This document shows positions 19,741-29,386 of a stretch of 64,000 nt of DNA, piece after piece; position 1 is the stretch's first letter; every line of letters begins with the position of its first letter. A program made the position numbers and the translations under genes. Under the pieces are notes generated by a model, which ran no database searches, was not told the DNA's origin, and saw nothing but the letters and a program-made list of their open reading frames with translations. The stretch spans positions 1 to 64,000 of the forward strand of contig NZ_DRFS01000020.1 of the NCBI RefSeq assembly GCF_011050415.1. The letters are read 5' to 3'. Source of the stretch: Halomonas sp. GTDB taxonomy: Bacteria; Pseudomonadota; Gammaproteobacteria; Pseudomonadales; Halomonadaceae.

Positions 19741-20888
19741 TAGTACACCTGCTTACCGGCACACCACACTCTCTGAACCAGAGGATGGCTATCGATTTCA
19801 CGCACACGAATCAGGTCGGCACGTAACCCTTCGGCAATACGCCCTCGGTCATTCAAGCCCACCGCTTCGGCAGGTTTTCGTGAGGCAGAGGCAACGGCAC
19901 GAGGTAAATCATAGCCATCCTCCATCTTGCTGATCAGGAAGACCGCATCGAGTAGTGCAGCGGGGTAGTAATCCGAGGAAAGAATGTCGAGCACACCGAG
20001 CCGCACCAGTTCGCTGGCAGCAATGTTGCCCGAATGAGAACCTCCACGTACCACATTAGGCGCGCCCATCATCACGGCCATGCCGTGGTGGTGAGAAGCA
20101 TGAGCGGCCTCTAACGTTGTGGGGAATTCCGCCACTTGCGTGCCGTACTCAAGACTCTCTGCCACGTGCTCTATCGTGGCGTCGTCATGACTGGCGAGCG
20201 CCAGACCACGCTCATGGCAGGCCTGAGCAATGGCTTTGCGGTAGGCACTTGAGTATTGAGCACTAAAGCCCTGCTGGCGCTCGATGAACGCATCAAGGCT
20301 GGCATCATCGAAGCCGTGTTTGCCCTTGTAGTACACCCGATAGGCGTCGAGGCTGGCGAACTGGCGCTGCCCCGGCGAGTGGTCCATCAACGATACCAAC
20401 CCAAGCTCAGGTGTATCCGCAAGGGATTGAAAGCGTGCCAGCGTATCCGGGTGGCAAACTTCACAGCGTAGATGCAAACGGTGGTCTACCCGCGCCATGC
20501 CGCTGCGGTTGATGTCAGCTAGCGCTTCCACCATTTGATATAGCGCCTCTTGGCGCATGCTCTGGTCATCCACATCGCCGATGGAGACAGCATCAAACAC
20601 CGTGGTGATACCACTTGCTGCCATCTGGGCATCGTGAGCCAAGGCAGCCGAGCGCGATGGCCAAGACACCTTGGGCCGCGGCTGAAAATACTTCTCCATG
20701 TTATCGGTATGCAGTTCTATCAGTCCTGGGATAAGCAAGTCGCCTTCGCAGTCGATAGCATTGGGTAGCGCGGTAGCCCCTTGGTCGATCGCCGTGATGC
20801 GCCCTGCCTGAATCACCAAACTGCCACGCACGATATCGTCATCAAGCACTAAGCGGGCGTTGGTCAGAACCTGTTCATTAGCTCTCAT
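19740..20888 (-). CDS. phnM: PhnM, ribosyl triphosphate diphosphatase
   Basis: Amidohydrolase-superfamily protein of 382 residues. The metal-site motif LIELHTDNMEKYFQPRP, the SHDDAT motif and LSSDYYPAALL are diagnostic of PhnM. It removes pyrophosphate from the 1-phosphonyl ribose triphosphate formed by PhnGHIL. It overlaps phnL by four bases (ATGA). Confidence 0.95.
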   Translation of the reverse strand: MRANEQVLTNARLVLDDDIVRGSLVIQAGRITAIDQGATALPNAIDCEGDLLIPGLIELHTDNMEKYFQPRPKVSWPSRSAALAHDAQMAASGITTVFDAVSIGDVDDQSMRQEALYQMVEALADINRSGMARVDHRLHLRCEVCHPDTLARFQSLADTPELGLVSLMDHSPGQRQFASLDAYRVYYKGKHGFDDASLDAFIERQQGFSAQYSSAYRKAIAQACHERGLALASHDDATIEHVAESLEYGTQVAEFPTTLEAAHASHHHGMAVMMGAPNVVRGGSHSGNIAASELVRLGVLDILSSDYYPAALLDAVFLISKMEDGYDLPRAVASASRKPAEAVGLNDRGRIAEGLRADLIRVREIDSHPLVQRVWCAGKQVY

Positions 20889-21643
20889 CGTGGCGACTCC
20901 TGGGTATCATTGTTCACAGCGGTTGAGGCATCACCCGCGCTCAACATATGCGCTTCCAGCGGCAGTTGGCGGTCAGCGACACGTTCGCGCACATCCTCAT
21001 CATGAAAAATTCCCAGCATCGCCGTACCGCGTGCTTTGGCCTCCTGAATGAGTTCAACCACCACATCGCGGTTGGCGCTGTCCAGCGAGGCGGTAGGCTC
21101 ATCCAACAACAGCAACGGATGCTCGGCGATAAAGCCCCGAGCGATATTCACACGCTGCTGTTCACCGCCGGAGAAGGTTCCTGGCGCGAGATCCCATAGC
21201 CGCTTAGGAAGGTTGAGCCTTGCCAGTAGTGCCTCGGCTCGGCGACACGCTTCGTCCTGCGCAACGCCTTGCGATAGCAGTGGTTCCATCACCACCTGCC
21301 GCGCAGAGACCCTGGGCACCACGCGTAGAAACTGACTGACGTAGCCGATCACATCGCGCCGAAGCACGTGCCAGGCCTGAGCAGGCAGGTTGGAGAGTTC
21401 CAGCTCTCCGTCTTCAAAGTGCAGCGTCAACCGACCCGCGGAAACACGATAGTTGCCATTCACCATTTTGAGCAGCGTGCTTTTGCCGATACCACTGCGC
21501 CCGGCCAGCACAAGACATTCACCGGGCATCAAACGCAGCTCGAGACCGCGCATCACATCTAACTGCTGGCCACTCTGTGCGTGTAGCACGAAGGACTTGT
21601 CGAGCGCCGACGCGCTCAGAAAAGGTTGCCTTATCGCCGTCAT
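20885..21643 (-). CDS. phnL: PhnL, C-P lyase ABC-type ATPase
   Basis: ABC ATPase of 252 residues with Walker A GRSGIGKST, signature FSGGEQQRVNIARG and Walker B LLLLDEPTASLD. With PhnGHI it takes part in coupling phosphonate to the ribose of ATP. The C-terminal tail after residue 230 is a little longer than in E. coli. It lies between phnK (40-base gap) and phnM (overlap). Confidence 0.94.
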   Translation of the reverse strand: MTAIRQPFLSASALDKSFVLHAQSGQQLDVMRGLELRLMPGECLVLAGRSGIGKSTLLKMVNGNYRVSAGRLTLHFEDGELELSNLPAQAWHVLRRDVIGYVSQFLRVVPRVSARQVVMEPLLSQGVAQDEACRRAEALLARLNLPKRLWDLAPGTFSGGEQQRVNIARGFIAEHPLLLLDEPTASLDSANRDVVVELIQEAKARGTAMLGIFHDEDVRERVADRQLPLEAHMLSAGDASTAVNNDTQESPR

Positions 21644-21683
21644 AGCAGGCTCCTGAAGATGAGATCCTGAACATCAGTGCGGC

Positions 21684-22562
21684 TCATGGTGTTAACACCG
21701 ATGAGACGAGTAGTTGGGTATAGTCGTGCTGCGGGTCATCGAGAATCTGGTCGGTCAGACCGGCCTCCACGACTCGACCTTGCCGCATGACCATCAGTCG
21801 GTGGGCCAGCAGGCGGGCAACGGCTAAATCATGTGTCACCAGGATCACCGATAACCCAAGCTGCCGGGTCAAGGTGCGGAGCATGTCGAGCAGACGCGCT
21901 TGCACCGACACGTCGAGCCCGCCGGTGGGCTCATCCATGAACACCAGGCGTGGCTCGGTCACCAAGGTGCGGGCGATCTGCAAGCGCTGCTGCATGCCGC
22001 CAGAGAAGGTACGTGGCGCATCATCGATACGTCGTGGGTCCAGTTCCACGCGCCCCATCCAGTCCTGGCTTGCCGCGCGTAAATTGCCATAGTGACGCTG
22101 CCCCAACGCCATCAGACGTTCGCTGACATTGGCCCCGGCGGAGACACCAAGACGCAAACCATCGCGTGGATTTTGATGCACTAGCCCCCACTCCATACGC
22201 AGTAGGGCGCGGCGGCGCGCCTCGCTAATGGCGTAGAGATCAAGTGCGCCTTCGGCCCCGCCTAGCCCGGTGTGAGCTGGCTCTGGGCTAGTAAGCTCTG
22301 GGCTAGTAAGATCTGTGCCAGTCAGCTCAGAAAAAGAGGGTTCAGAACGGTGATAAATCACCTGACCGTTGTCCGGTTTTTCAAGCCCTGAAAGCACTCG
22401 TAGCAAAGTCGACTTACCCGAGCCGGACTCACCGACAATACCGAGCACTTCACCCTGGTGCAGTGTGAAGTCAATCTCTTCGCACCCCTGTTTGGGGCCG
22501 TATAGACGAGTGATATTGCGTGCTTCAAGCAGTGCCGGGCGTATTAGCTGTGGGCGTTTCAT
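21684..22562 (-). CDS. phnK: PhnK, C-P lyase ABC-type ATPase
   Basis: ABC ATPase, 292 residues from the ATG at 22562, which overlaps the phnJ stop as ATGA. Walker A GESGSGKST, signature FSGGMQQRLQIART and Walker B LVFMDEPTGGLD are intact. It docks on the PhnGHIJ core in the characterised complex. An insertion of about 30 residues rich in Ser, Thr, Pro and Glu, encoded partly by a short tandem duplication (GGCTCTGGGCTAGTAAG region near 22270-22310), lies between Walker A and the Q-loop region; the protein is longer than the usual 250 or so residues. Confidence 0.93.
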   Translation of the reverse strand: MKRPQLIRPALLEARNITRLYGPKQGCEEIDFTLHQGEVLGIVGESGSGKSTLLRVLSGLEKPDNGQVIYHRSEPSFSELTGTDLTSPELTSPEPAHTGLGGAEGALDLYAISEARRRALLRMEWGLVHQNPRDGLRLGVSAGANVSERLMALGQRHYGNLRAASQDWMGRVELDPRRIDDAPRTFSGGMQQRLQIARTLVTEPRLVFMDEPTGGLDVSVQARLLDMLRTLTRQLGLSVILVTHDLAVARLLAHRLMVMRQGRVVEAGLTDQILDDPQHDYTQLLVSSVLTP

Positions 22563-23428
22563 GCCACCTCCCCGCGACATTGCTGGCAGTAATCCGTGTC
22601 TGAGCAGACAAACATCCGCCCGCCTTGGTCATCGGTAATGACCTCATCTAGGTAGCTGTCCGACGCTCCACACAGGGCGCATGCCTCATCCCACGACTGG
22701 ATCTCGAACGGGTGATCCTCAAAGTCGAGACTCTTGACCTGGGTATAGGGAGGAATCGCGTAAAGGCGCTTCTCACGCCCAGCGCCAAACAGCATAAGCG
22801 CCTCATTCATATCGAGTTTAGGGTTGTCGAACTTGGGAATGGGCGAGGGATCCATCACATAGCGTTCATCCACCTTGATCGGATAGGCATAGGTAGTGGC
22901 GATATGACCATGGCGAGCAATATCTTCGTAGAGCTTCACATGCATCACGCCGTACTCTTCAAGAGCGTGCATCACCCGAGTTTCCTCTTCGCTCGGTTCG
23001 ATAAATCTCAATGGCTCAGGAATGGGCACCTGGAACACCAGGATCTGGTGTTGAGAAAGGGGACGTTCCGGAATTCTATGACGCGTCTGGATAACGCTAG
23101 CCGCCTCTGTACGGGTGGTGGTTTCAACCCCCGCCACACGCTCGAAAAATGTGCGAATGCTGACGGCATTAGTCGTGTCATCCGCGCCTTGATCGATCAC
23201 TTTAAGCACATCGTCAGCGCCGAGGATGCTGGCGGTAAGCTGCATCCCACCGGTGCCCCAACCATAGGGCATCGGCATTTCGCGACCACCGAACGGCACC
23301 TGATAGCCGGGAATCGCCACAGCCTTTAGCAGTGCGCGGCGAATCATACGTTTGGTCTGTTCGTCCAAGTAGGCAAAGTTATAGCCGCTGTAAGCTAGAC
23401 CACCTTGGTCATCAACGCGGGGAGTCAT
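22559..23428 (-). CDS. phnJ: PhnJ, radical SAM C-P lyase
   Basis: Protein of 289 residues, the C-P bond-cleaving subunit. Cys250, Cys253 and Cys275 would bind the 4Fe-4S cluster and Cys281 would be the thiyl-radical residue: the +3, +22, +6 spacing exactly matches E. coli PhnJ Cys241, 244, 266 and 272. The N-terminal SGYNFAYLDEQTKRMIRRALLKA and MPYGWGTGG segments are also typical. Starts and stops overlap with phnI and phnK. Confidence 0.96.
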   Translation of the reverse strand: MTPRVDDQGGLAYSGYNFAYLDEQTKRMIRRALLKAVAIPGYQVPFGGREMPMPYGWGTGGMQLTASILGADDVLKVIDQGADDTTNAVSIRTFFERVAGVETTTRTEAASVIQTRHRIPERPLSQHQILVFQVPIPEPLRFIEPSEEETRVMHALEEYGVMHVKLYEDIARHGHIATTYAYPIKVDERYVMDPSPIPKFDNPKLDMNEALMLFGAGREKRLYAIPPYTQVKSLDFEDHPFEIQSWDEACALCGASDSYLDEVITDDQGGRMFVCSDTDYCQQCRGEVA

Positions 23429-24516
23429 ACGGGGCGCTCCTGCTCTGAGGGTTCGCGGAGGTCGTGCTCCCGGCGTAGACGGCGCAACAGCTCTAGCTCC
23501 GACTGAAAATCGACGTAGTGCGGTAACTTCAAGTGAGACACAAAGCCCGAGGCCTCGACGTTATCGGCATGGGCAAGCACGAACTCGGCTTGCTGGGCGG
23601 GCCCTTGTACCGGTTCGCCAAGCTCTTCAGCGCGCAAGGAGCGGTCAATCAACGCCATTGCCATGGTTTTGCGTTCATTGCGACCAAAGGCCAAACCGTA
23701 GCCGCGGGTAAACTGCGGCGACTTTTCGCGGCTGCCGCCGAACTGGTTGATCATCTGGCATTCACTGATCATGACCTCACCGATACAGAGAGGAGCATCA
23801 AAGCCTTCCACTTCGATTTCCACTTCGACAGTGCCCTGACGAATCTCGCCAGCGAAGGGGTGATTGCGGCCATAGCCACGCTGAGTCGAGTAGCCCAGCG
23901 CCAGCAAGTAACCCTCATCGCCTCGCGCTAGCATTTGTAAACGCGTGGCTCGGTCGACGGGGAAATCCGGGGGATCCCTGGTGATGTCATATGGCTCGGT
24001 GCCATCATCCCGCTCTTTTTCAATCAATCCTTCGGCATCGAGCGAATCCAGGATCTGGGGGCATGCCTCAAGCCCTGCCTGGGCTTTTTCCGGATCAGGA
24101 ATCTTCCCTTCGGCCAGCAGCATGAAATCCAGCAGTCGATGGGTGTAGTCATAGGTTGGCCCCAGCACCTGACCGCCGGGCACATCCTTGAAGGCGGCAC
24201 TGATACGCCGCTCGACATGCATGGCCTCTGTTTTGAGCGGCACGCTGTCGGCCAGCCGGGGTAACGTGGTTCGATAGGCACGCAGCAGAAACACCGCTTC
24301 GGTTAGGTCACCGCTGGCTTGCTTCAATGCCAACGCGGCAAGCTCAACGTCCATCAGTGAGGCCTCTGCCATGACGCGATCCACCGCGAGCCCCAACTGG
24401 TCACGAATCTGTTCGGTCTGCAGTTCAGGCTGGTGTCGGTCGCCTCGACGGCGATCCGCCATCCAGCGGTGGGCGTTAGCAATGGCCTGCTCGCCTCCTT
24501 TAACGGCAACGTACAT
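23425..24516 (-). CDS. phnI: PhnI, C-P lyase core subunit
   Basis: Protein of 363 residues beginning MYVAVKGGEQAIANAH, the recognisable PhnI N-terminus, with GYGRNHPFAGEIRQG and LPHYVDFQSELELLRRLR later. PhnI is the nucleosidase-like subunit that, with PhnG, PhnH and PhnL, joins phosphonate to the ribose of ATP with loss of adenine. It overlaps phnH by one base and phnJ by four. Confidence 0.95.
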   Translation of the reverse strand: MYVAVKGGEQAIANAHRWMADRRRGDRHQPELQTEQIRDQLGLAVDRVMAEASLMDVELAALALKQASGDLTEAVFLLRAYRTTLPRLADSVPLKTEAMHVERRISAAFKDVPGGQVLGPTYDYTHRLLDFMLLAEGKIPDPEKAQAGLEACPQILDSLDAEGLIEKERDDGTEPYDITRDPPDFPVDRATRLQMLARGDEGYLLALGYSTQRGYGRNHPFAGEIRQGTVEVEIEVEGFDAPLCIGEVMISECQMINQFGGSREKSPQFTRGYGLAFGRNERKTMAMALIDRSLRAEELGEPVQGPAQQAEFVLAHADNVEASGFVSHLKLPHYVDFQSELELLRRLRREHDLREPSEQERPV

Positions 24517-25238
24517 CAGACGCGCTCCTTGGCTGGATGAGTAAAGGGAGTGGGTGATGCATCCTCCAACGGCTTCTGGATACGAGTGCTACGGGGAATG
24601 GCGGTCAGGGAAGATCCCGAGGTGAGAATCGTGTCGAGACCCAGTGGAAAGCTTGCGCGGTTGAGCGCTAGGCGGTGCATTAGCGCCTCGGCCGTGTCAT
24701 CGAGTTCAAGCACTCGCTGGTTTAAAATGCCGGGTCCGCTTAATTGCCAACATGTCTTGCCGCGGCGGCTGGCATCACTACGCCCTTCCGCCAAGGACTC
24801 CAGCACCACGATGAGCGTGGTACTCCGGTCAGGGTAAATATCGCTGCCTTCAGAAAAGCGCGGCATTGCCTGACAGGTCGATGGCACCACAAGCGCAAAA
24901 TCAGCCTCTTCCGCGTTACTCATAATGCGTGCCCCGGTATGGAAGGCGATCGCCTCGGCTAAACCATCACGGTTTAGTTCGTCAGCAATCCACACCCGTG
25001 TATCCAGGTCACACAGCACCAGTAGCACTGCCCAGGCAGCGGGCGACATCGCAACGTCTTTCGGTAGCGGTGCCAGGTCCACCTCAGCAAAGGTGCCGGG
25101 TTCGGCCATACTGCTTAATACTTGTCGGAACAGCTGTTGGCTGTGGTGAACCGCTTCCTTCAATGCTGGCCATTGATGCGGCTTGGGCACATGAGGTGGT
25201 TGTTCCGACGACGAGAGCTCCATCGTGATGTCGTGCAT
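24516..25238 (-). CDS. phnH: PhnH, C-P lyase core subunit
   Basis: Protein of 240 residues, somewhat longer than E. coli PhnH (194), mainly from an N-terminal extension of about 25 residues before HSQQLFRQVLSSMAEPG, where homology starts. Characteristic segments are WAVLLVLCDLDTRVW, FALV and the WQLSGPGI motif. It is part of the PhnGHIJ complex. The gene begins two bases after the phnG stop. Confidence 0.92.
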   Translation of the reverse strand: MHDITMELSSSEQPPHVPKPHQWPALKEAVHHSQQLFRQVLSSMAEPGTFAEVDLAPLPKDVAMSPAAWAVLLVLCDLDTRVWIADELNRDGLAEAIAFHTGARIMSNAEEADFALVVPSTCQAMPRFSEGSDIYPDRSTTLIVVLESLAEGRSDASRRGKTCWQLSGPGILNQRVLELDDTAEALMHRLALNRASFPLGLDTILTSGSSLTAIPRSTRIQKPLEDASPTPFTHPAKERV

Positions 25239-25240
25239 AT

Positions 25241-25690
25241 CTACTCCCCTCGCACCATTGTGAAAAAATCGACCCGCGTTGCCGCAGCAAGCTGAGAGCG
25301 CTCAGCGCGTTCGTCCGCTAGCGCCTGAGTCAGTGGTTCAATCAGCTCCGCATCGATGCGTCGCGCCCAATGCGCTTTGTGTGCGCAAGCATCGATCAAG
25401 GCGATTAATTCCGCGTGTTCACGGCTCCGCCCCGCGACCCATCCGTGGCCGATATCGCCGCCATCGGGCGCGTTTTCATCGAGCACCACGCTGACACGGG
25501 TCAGGGTCATCTCGCCCAGGTTAAAAGCATTGCCCGTCCCGCCTATACGGCCACGCACCATGACCATCCCGGTTTCAGGCCCGCGTACGCAGCGATGAGT
25601 CGCCTTGATACCAAGCTTCAGCCAGCCCTCATTGAGGCGCTCTAAAGGTGTCAGCGCGAGAATGCGGTGACGCTGTTCAGGAGTCATCAT
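25241..25690 (-). CDS. phnG: PhnG, C-P lyase core subunit
   Basis: Protein of 149 residues matching PhnG length. Typical segments are GETGMVMVRGRIGGTGNAFNLGEMTLTR and GHGWVAGRSREHAELIALIDA. It starts with a double ATG preceded by GAGGAAC. It is the first gene of the catalytic block, 41 bases after phnF. Confidence 0.92.
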   Translation of the reverse strand: MMTPEQRHRILALTPLERLNEGWLKLGIKATHRCVRGPETGMVMVRGRIGGTGNAFNLGEMTLTRVSVVLDENAPDGGDIGHGWVAGRSREHAELIALIDACAHKAHWARRIDAELIEPLTQALADERAERSQLAAATRVDFFTMVRGE

Positions 25691-25731
25691 TGTTCCTCGT
25701 CGTTGTCAGATCGGTGAAGGCCGACCCTGCG

Positions 25732-26478
25732 TTAGCGCTCATTCGGAAAATCGAAGTGGTAGGCAACACGGTCGGCCCGGGCGCGACTGACGGAAATTTC
25801 CACCAGGCGCCGTGATTCATCGACGTTGTCGCTGGTCAGAATCAGTAGCGGCGCAAGCTGAGGGCACTGCAGTAAGCGGCTATCGTCACGATCCGCCTGA
25901 ACTGCCTCCAGGCGCACTTCGGCGCGGGAGAGTCGCAGACCATAGTGCTGGTCAAGCACCGAGCGGGTAGAGCCACCGCGATAACGCTCACACCAGCCGG
26001 GTACGCGCGTGCCATCGAACCAATGCCGCAGATGAAGCAGCGGAGCATCATCCACAAGCCGCAGCGTATCCACGCATAACAGACACTCACCCTCCGCCAG
26101 TTCAAAGCGCTGAGCGATCGCTTCTGGCGGTCGCAAAAGCCCTTGATCTAAACAGCGTGTTTCGGTGTTAAGCCCCAATTCCGCTAAGTTGTGGGTGACC
26201 TTGCTACCGGCGCTCACCATGTAGTCCAATCGCCGGTCTACCACTTGCGTGCCCCACCCTTGATGGCGTGTCACCATGCCGGCAGCGACCAGTTCATCCA
26301 GCGCACGGCGAACCGTATGGCGATTTACCTCAAAGCGTTTGGCCAATGCCTGTTCGCTGGGTAGCTGGTCACCGGCGCTATGGTCGCTACGGATTTCCTG
26401 GGCCAGAATCGTGGCCAACTGGCGATAGCGCGGCTCGCTCGCTTCCTGACGGTGGTGCTGTATCAGTTGTCTAGACAT
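25732..26478 (-). CDS. phnF: PhnF, GntR/HutC-family repressor
   Basis: Protein of 248 residues: N-terminal GntR winged helix (PSEQALAKRFEVNRHTVRRALDELVAAGMV) and a C-terminal UbiC/HutC-type ligand domain. AGGAG precedes the ATG. The first codons overlap the palindrome TGTCTAGACA, which recurs upstream of phnC, so the protein probably binds both. It is embedded between transport and catalytic genes, as in E. coli. Confidence 0.93.
   Translation of the reverse strand: MSRQLIQHHRQEASEPRYRQLATILAQEIRSDHSAGDQLPSEQALAKRFEVNRHTVRRALDELVAAGMVTRHQGWGTQVVDRRLDYMVSAGSKVTHNLAELGLNTETRCLDQGLLRPPEAIAQRFELAEGECLLCVDTLRLVDDAPLLHLRHWFDGTRVPGWCERYRGGSTRSVLDQHYGLRLSRAEVRLEAVQADRDDSRLLQCPQLAPLLILTSDNVDESRRLVEISVSRARADRVAYHFDFPNER
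26468..26477. promoter_or_regulatory. Palindrome TGTCTAGACA at the phnF start (operator candidate)
   Basis: Perfect 10-bp palindrome covering the first codons of phnF. Its core GTCTAGAC fits the HutC-subfamily operator pattern GT-N-TA-N-AC. A longer copy is present upstream of phnC, the only other occurrence noticed in the window. It is likely an autoregulatory site. Confidence 0.55.
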
Positions 26479-26513
26479 TTATACTCCTGCCAAATAGACG
26501 CTGGGTTGCCAAG

Positions 26514-27308
26514 CTAAATGAAGCGCTTGCGTAAACGCTGGGAGGCCACATCAAGCAACGTGACGGCGACGATGATGACCAGCATAATGGTGGCGGTTTC
26601 AGCGAACTGAAATCCGCGCATGGTTTCCCACAGCGCCACCCCAATGCCGCCGCCACCCACCATGCCGAGTACGGTGGCAGAACGAATATTCGACTCGAAG
26701 CGGTAAAGGCTGACCGATATCCATAGCGGTAGTACCTGAGGGATCAGTCCAAACGTGATCTCCTCGATACGCCCTGCTCCTGTCACGCGAATCCCTTCCA
26801 TTGGGCCCGCATCGCTGGCTTCCACTGCCTCTGAAAACAGCTTCGCCAGCACACCCGTTGTGTGAACAAACAGAGCCATCGTGCCGGCAAAAGGCCCCAG
26901 CCCTACGGCCACCACGAATAGCATGGCAAAGACCAGTTCATTGATGGCACGGCACGCGTCCATGAGGCGACGCATCGGTTGGTAAACCCACCAGGGCACC
27001 AAGTTTTCGGAAGAGAGCAGGCTGCAGGGCACCGCAACAATGATGGCCAGCAATGTGCCCCAAATAGCGATTTGGATCGTTATCAACATTTGATTGATGT
27101 AATGACCCAGATTGCCGAACGCGGGGGGAAAGAAATCCCCAGCCAATGTGGCCATGTTGTCAGCATTCGTCACCAGCAAGCTGGGGCGCATTTCGGCACC
27201 CTGCCAGGACCAGGCCAGCACACCCAGCAACACACCCCAGGCGATTAGCGAAAACCAGCTGCGTCGGCGCTGCAACGATGCGGTCATTTGAGAAGCGTGA
27301 GTATTCAT
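26514..27308 (-). CDS. phnE: PhnE, phosphonate ABC transporter permease
   Basis: Inner-membrane protein of 264 residues with about six helices and the binding-protein-dependent permease loop [20 protein letters not shown]. It forms the channel of the phosphonate importer with PhnC (ATPase) and PhnD (binding protein). Minus strand, between phnD and phnF. Confidence 0.94.
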   Translation of the reverse strand: MNTHASQMTASLQRRRSWFSLIAWGVLLGVLAWSWQGAEMRPSLLVTNADNMATLAGDFFPPAFGNLGHYINQMLITIQIAIWGTLLAIIVAVPCSLLSSENLVPWWVYQPMRRLMDACRAINELVFAMLFVVAVGLGPFAGTMALFVHTTGVLAKLFSEAVEASDAGPMEGIRVTGAGRIEEITFGLIPQVLPLWISVSLYRFESNIRSATVLGMVGGGGIGVALWETMRGFQFAETATIMLVIIVAVTLLDVASQRLRKRFI

Positions 27309-27375
27309 GGTCTCTCCGGGCTGGGGGATCGGCCAGCGATCCCCCGCCGTGGATAATCAATTAGGTGCTTGAGCG

Positions 27376-28395
27376 TTATTCGGCGTTGGCCACAGAGGGA
27401 GCGTCCGATTCAGCCTCTTCCATTTCCTTGAGGCGTTGATTGAGCGCATCCAGCTGTTCATCTAACGCCGCTAGCTGCGCTTCACGATCAGTGTCAGAGA
27501 GACTCTGGTCATTGGCGATATCAGCACGCTGACTAAACAACGCAAGTTGACGAACCGGTAAGAGGCTATCGTTGCTGGAAGGAGCAAAATGACTCCACTG
27601 CAGTGGGGCTAAAATCTCCTTCTGTTCTTCGCTTTCGCCATAATTGAAGAAGAAGTCGCGCAAGTTCTCTTTGGTCTCCTCGGGCAGGTTGCTGCGCCAT
27701 ACGAGGGGATCAGAAGGGATCAGAGGAGATGTCCACACCACGCGAAGTTGTTCCGCTTTATCAGGTGCGGTGATCTCCAGGCGCGCCATACTCTCGGTAT
27801 TGAAGGTCGCCACATCGACCTGTCGGTTGGCGACCGAAAGCGCGTTCGTTTCATGGTTAGAGTTCAAGGTGCGCTTAAAGGCAGAAGAAGCATCCACGTC
27901 ATTCTGGGCAAACACGTAGTAACCGGGCACCAAGTAACCAGACGTTGAATTGGGATCGCCGTTACCAAAGACGAGATCAGATGCGTTAGCCAATACGTCT
28001 TCGATGCTGTGCAGGTCGCTATCCTCATGCACAATCATCAAGCTCCAATACCCTGGCTCACCACTCTCAGGGATCGTCTGGGCAAACACCTCGCCACCCG
28101 CACGATCGACGGCTTCCATCGCCGATTTGTTGCCGTACCAGGCGAGATCGATCTGATCGAAGCGCATTGCCTGAATCACCGCGGCGTAATCGGTCGCAAA
28201 GAAGGGCTCAACTTCTACCCCAAGGCTCTGTGACATATCATCCAGAAACGGCTGCCACATAGGTTGCTGGTTCTGGCTCGATTCGGTAGAAATAATGCCA
28301 AACTTGAGCGTTTCGGCGGCGAACAGCTGAGCGCTAGCCACCAGGCTAATTCCCGCCATCAGCGGCAGAACCAAACGGCGATATTTAAACGTCAT
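27376..28395 (-). CDS. phnD: PhnD, phosphonate-binding protein
   Basis: Periplasmic binding protein of 339 residues with a signal peptide of about 27 residues (cleavage near QLFAAE). TLKFGIISTESSQNQQPMWQPF, FFATDYAAVIQAMRFDQIDLAWYGNKSA and the GNGDPNSTSGYLVP loop are typical PhnD ligand-site segments. The C-terminal 50 residues are an acidic, probably coiled extension (LAALDEQLDALNQRLKEME). It feeds phosphonates to PhnCE. Confidence 0.94.
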   Translation of the reverse strand: MTFKYRRLVLPLMAGISLVASAQLFAAETLKFGIISTESSQNQQPMWQPFLDDMSQSLGVEVEPFFATDYAAVIQAMRFDQIDLAWYGNKSAMEAVDRAGGEVFAQTIPESGEPGYWSLMIVHEDSDLHSIEDVLANASDLVFGNGDPNSTSGYLVPGYYVFAQNDVDASSAFKRTLNSNHETNALSVANRQVDVATFNTESMARLEITAPDKAEQLRVVWTSPLIPSDPLVWRSNLPEETKENLRDFFFNYGESEEQKEILAPLQWSHFAPSSNDSLLPVRQLALFSQRADIANDQSLSDTDREAQLAALDEQLDALNQRLKEMEEAESDAPSVANAE

Positions 28396-28457
28396 GGGTG
28401 TCTCTCCAGAGTAATAGGGTTATCAATGGCAAGTTTCATACGTGATCGGCACAGGTA

Positions 28458-29321
28458 TCAGCCCAGCACCGGCGTTACGACGGTATGTGGCCTTCTATCT
28501 CTGCGATCACTGGACAGCGCTTCGCCGTTTGAGGCTTCGCTTGCGCGGAGCTCATCAAGATCGGCATTTTCGTAAAGCGCTTGTAGGCGTTCATCGGTGA
28601 GTTCGTTAATGGGGCCATCGAAGTACAAGCGGCCATCCTTGAGCGCAACGGCACGGTGGCAATAGCGACGCGCTACATCGACCTGGTGCAGGGTGACGAC
28701 GACAGTGCGGCCATCTTCAGCGTGGATGCGGCTGAGAATTTCCATGACCTCGCGGGCACTACGCGGGTCGAGAGAAGCAATGGGTTCATCCGCTAAAATC
28801 AGTTCGGCGTCCTGCATGAGTACCCGGGCAATGGCGACCCGCTGCATTTGTCCGCCCGAAAGCGTATTGGCGCGCTGATGCATGAGCTCTTCCAGCCCTA
28901 CTCGCGCTAAGCAAGCGCGCGCACGCTGGCGCTCCTGATCGGTAAAGCGGCCACAGAGAGCTCTTAGCCGCGACATGCTGCCTAACTGCCCAACCAGCAC
29001 ATTGGTCAGTACGCTGAGACGCCCTACCAAGTTGAACTGCTGAAAGATATAACCGGTGCGGCAGCGCTCGATGCGAGCGGCTCTGCGCAAATGCCCGCTC
29101 GCCTGCACTTCACGACCCATCAGCGACACACGGCCACCCTGATGACGGTTTCCGCAGGTCAGACCGACCAAATGGCGTAGTAACGTGGACTTGCCTGAGC
29201 CGGATGGCCCAATCAGCGCAACCATCTCGCCTTTTGCAACGCGAAAGCTGACGTCGTTTAGCACCTGACGGTGTCCAAAAGACTTGTTTAAGCCTTCAGC
29301 GTTAATAGTAGGAATAGACAT
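28458..29321 (-). CDS. phnC: PhnC, phosphonate ABC transporter ATPase
   Basis: ABC ATPase of 287 residues with Walker [10 protein letters not shown], signature [14 protein letters not shown] and Walker [13 protein letters not shown]. It energises phosphonate import with PhnDE. It is the first gene of the operon; a 12-bp palindrome lies 54 bp upstream of its ATG. Confidence 0.94.
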   Translation of the reverse strand: MSIPTINAEGLNKSFGHRQVLNDVSFRVAKGEMVALIGPSGSGKSTLLRHLVGLTCGNRHQGGRVSLMGREVQASGHLRRAARIERCRTGYIFQQFNLVGRLSVLTNVLVGQLGSMSRLRALCGRFTDQERQRARACLARVGLEELMHQRANTLSGGQMQRVAIARVLMQDAELILADEPIASLDPRSAREVMEILSRIHAEDGRTVVVTLHQVDVARRYCHRAVALKDGRLYFDGPINELTDERLQALYENADLDELRASEASNGEALSSDRRDRRPHTVVTPVLG

Positions 29322-29374
29322 GACGCTTCTCCTTTAGGGATAGCGCCATTCTGGTAGAAGGAGATGAACACCAG

Positions 29375-29386
29375 TTGTCTAGACAA
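29375..29386. promoter_or_regulatory. Palindrome TTGTCTAGACAA upstream of phnC (PhnF operator candidate)
   Basis: Perfect 12-bp palindrome about 54 bp before the phnC start, sharing its 10-bp core with the site at the phnF start. It fits the GntR/HutC operator form. Position in the leader of the phn operon suggests repression by PhnF. Confidence 0.6.
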
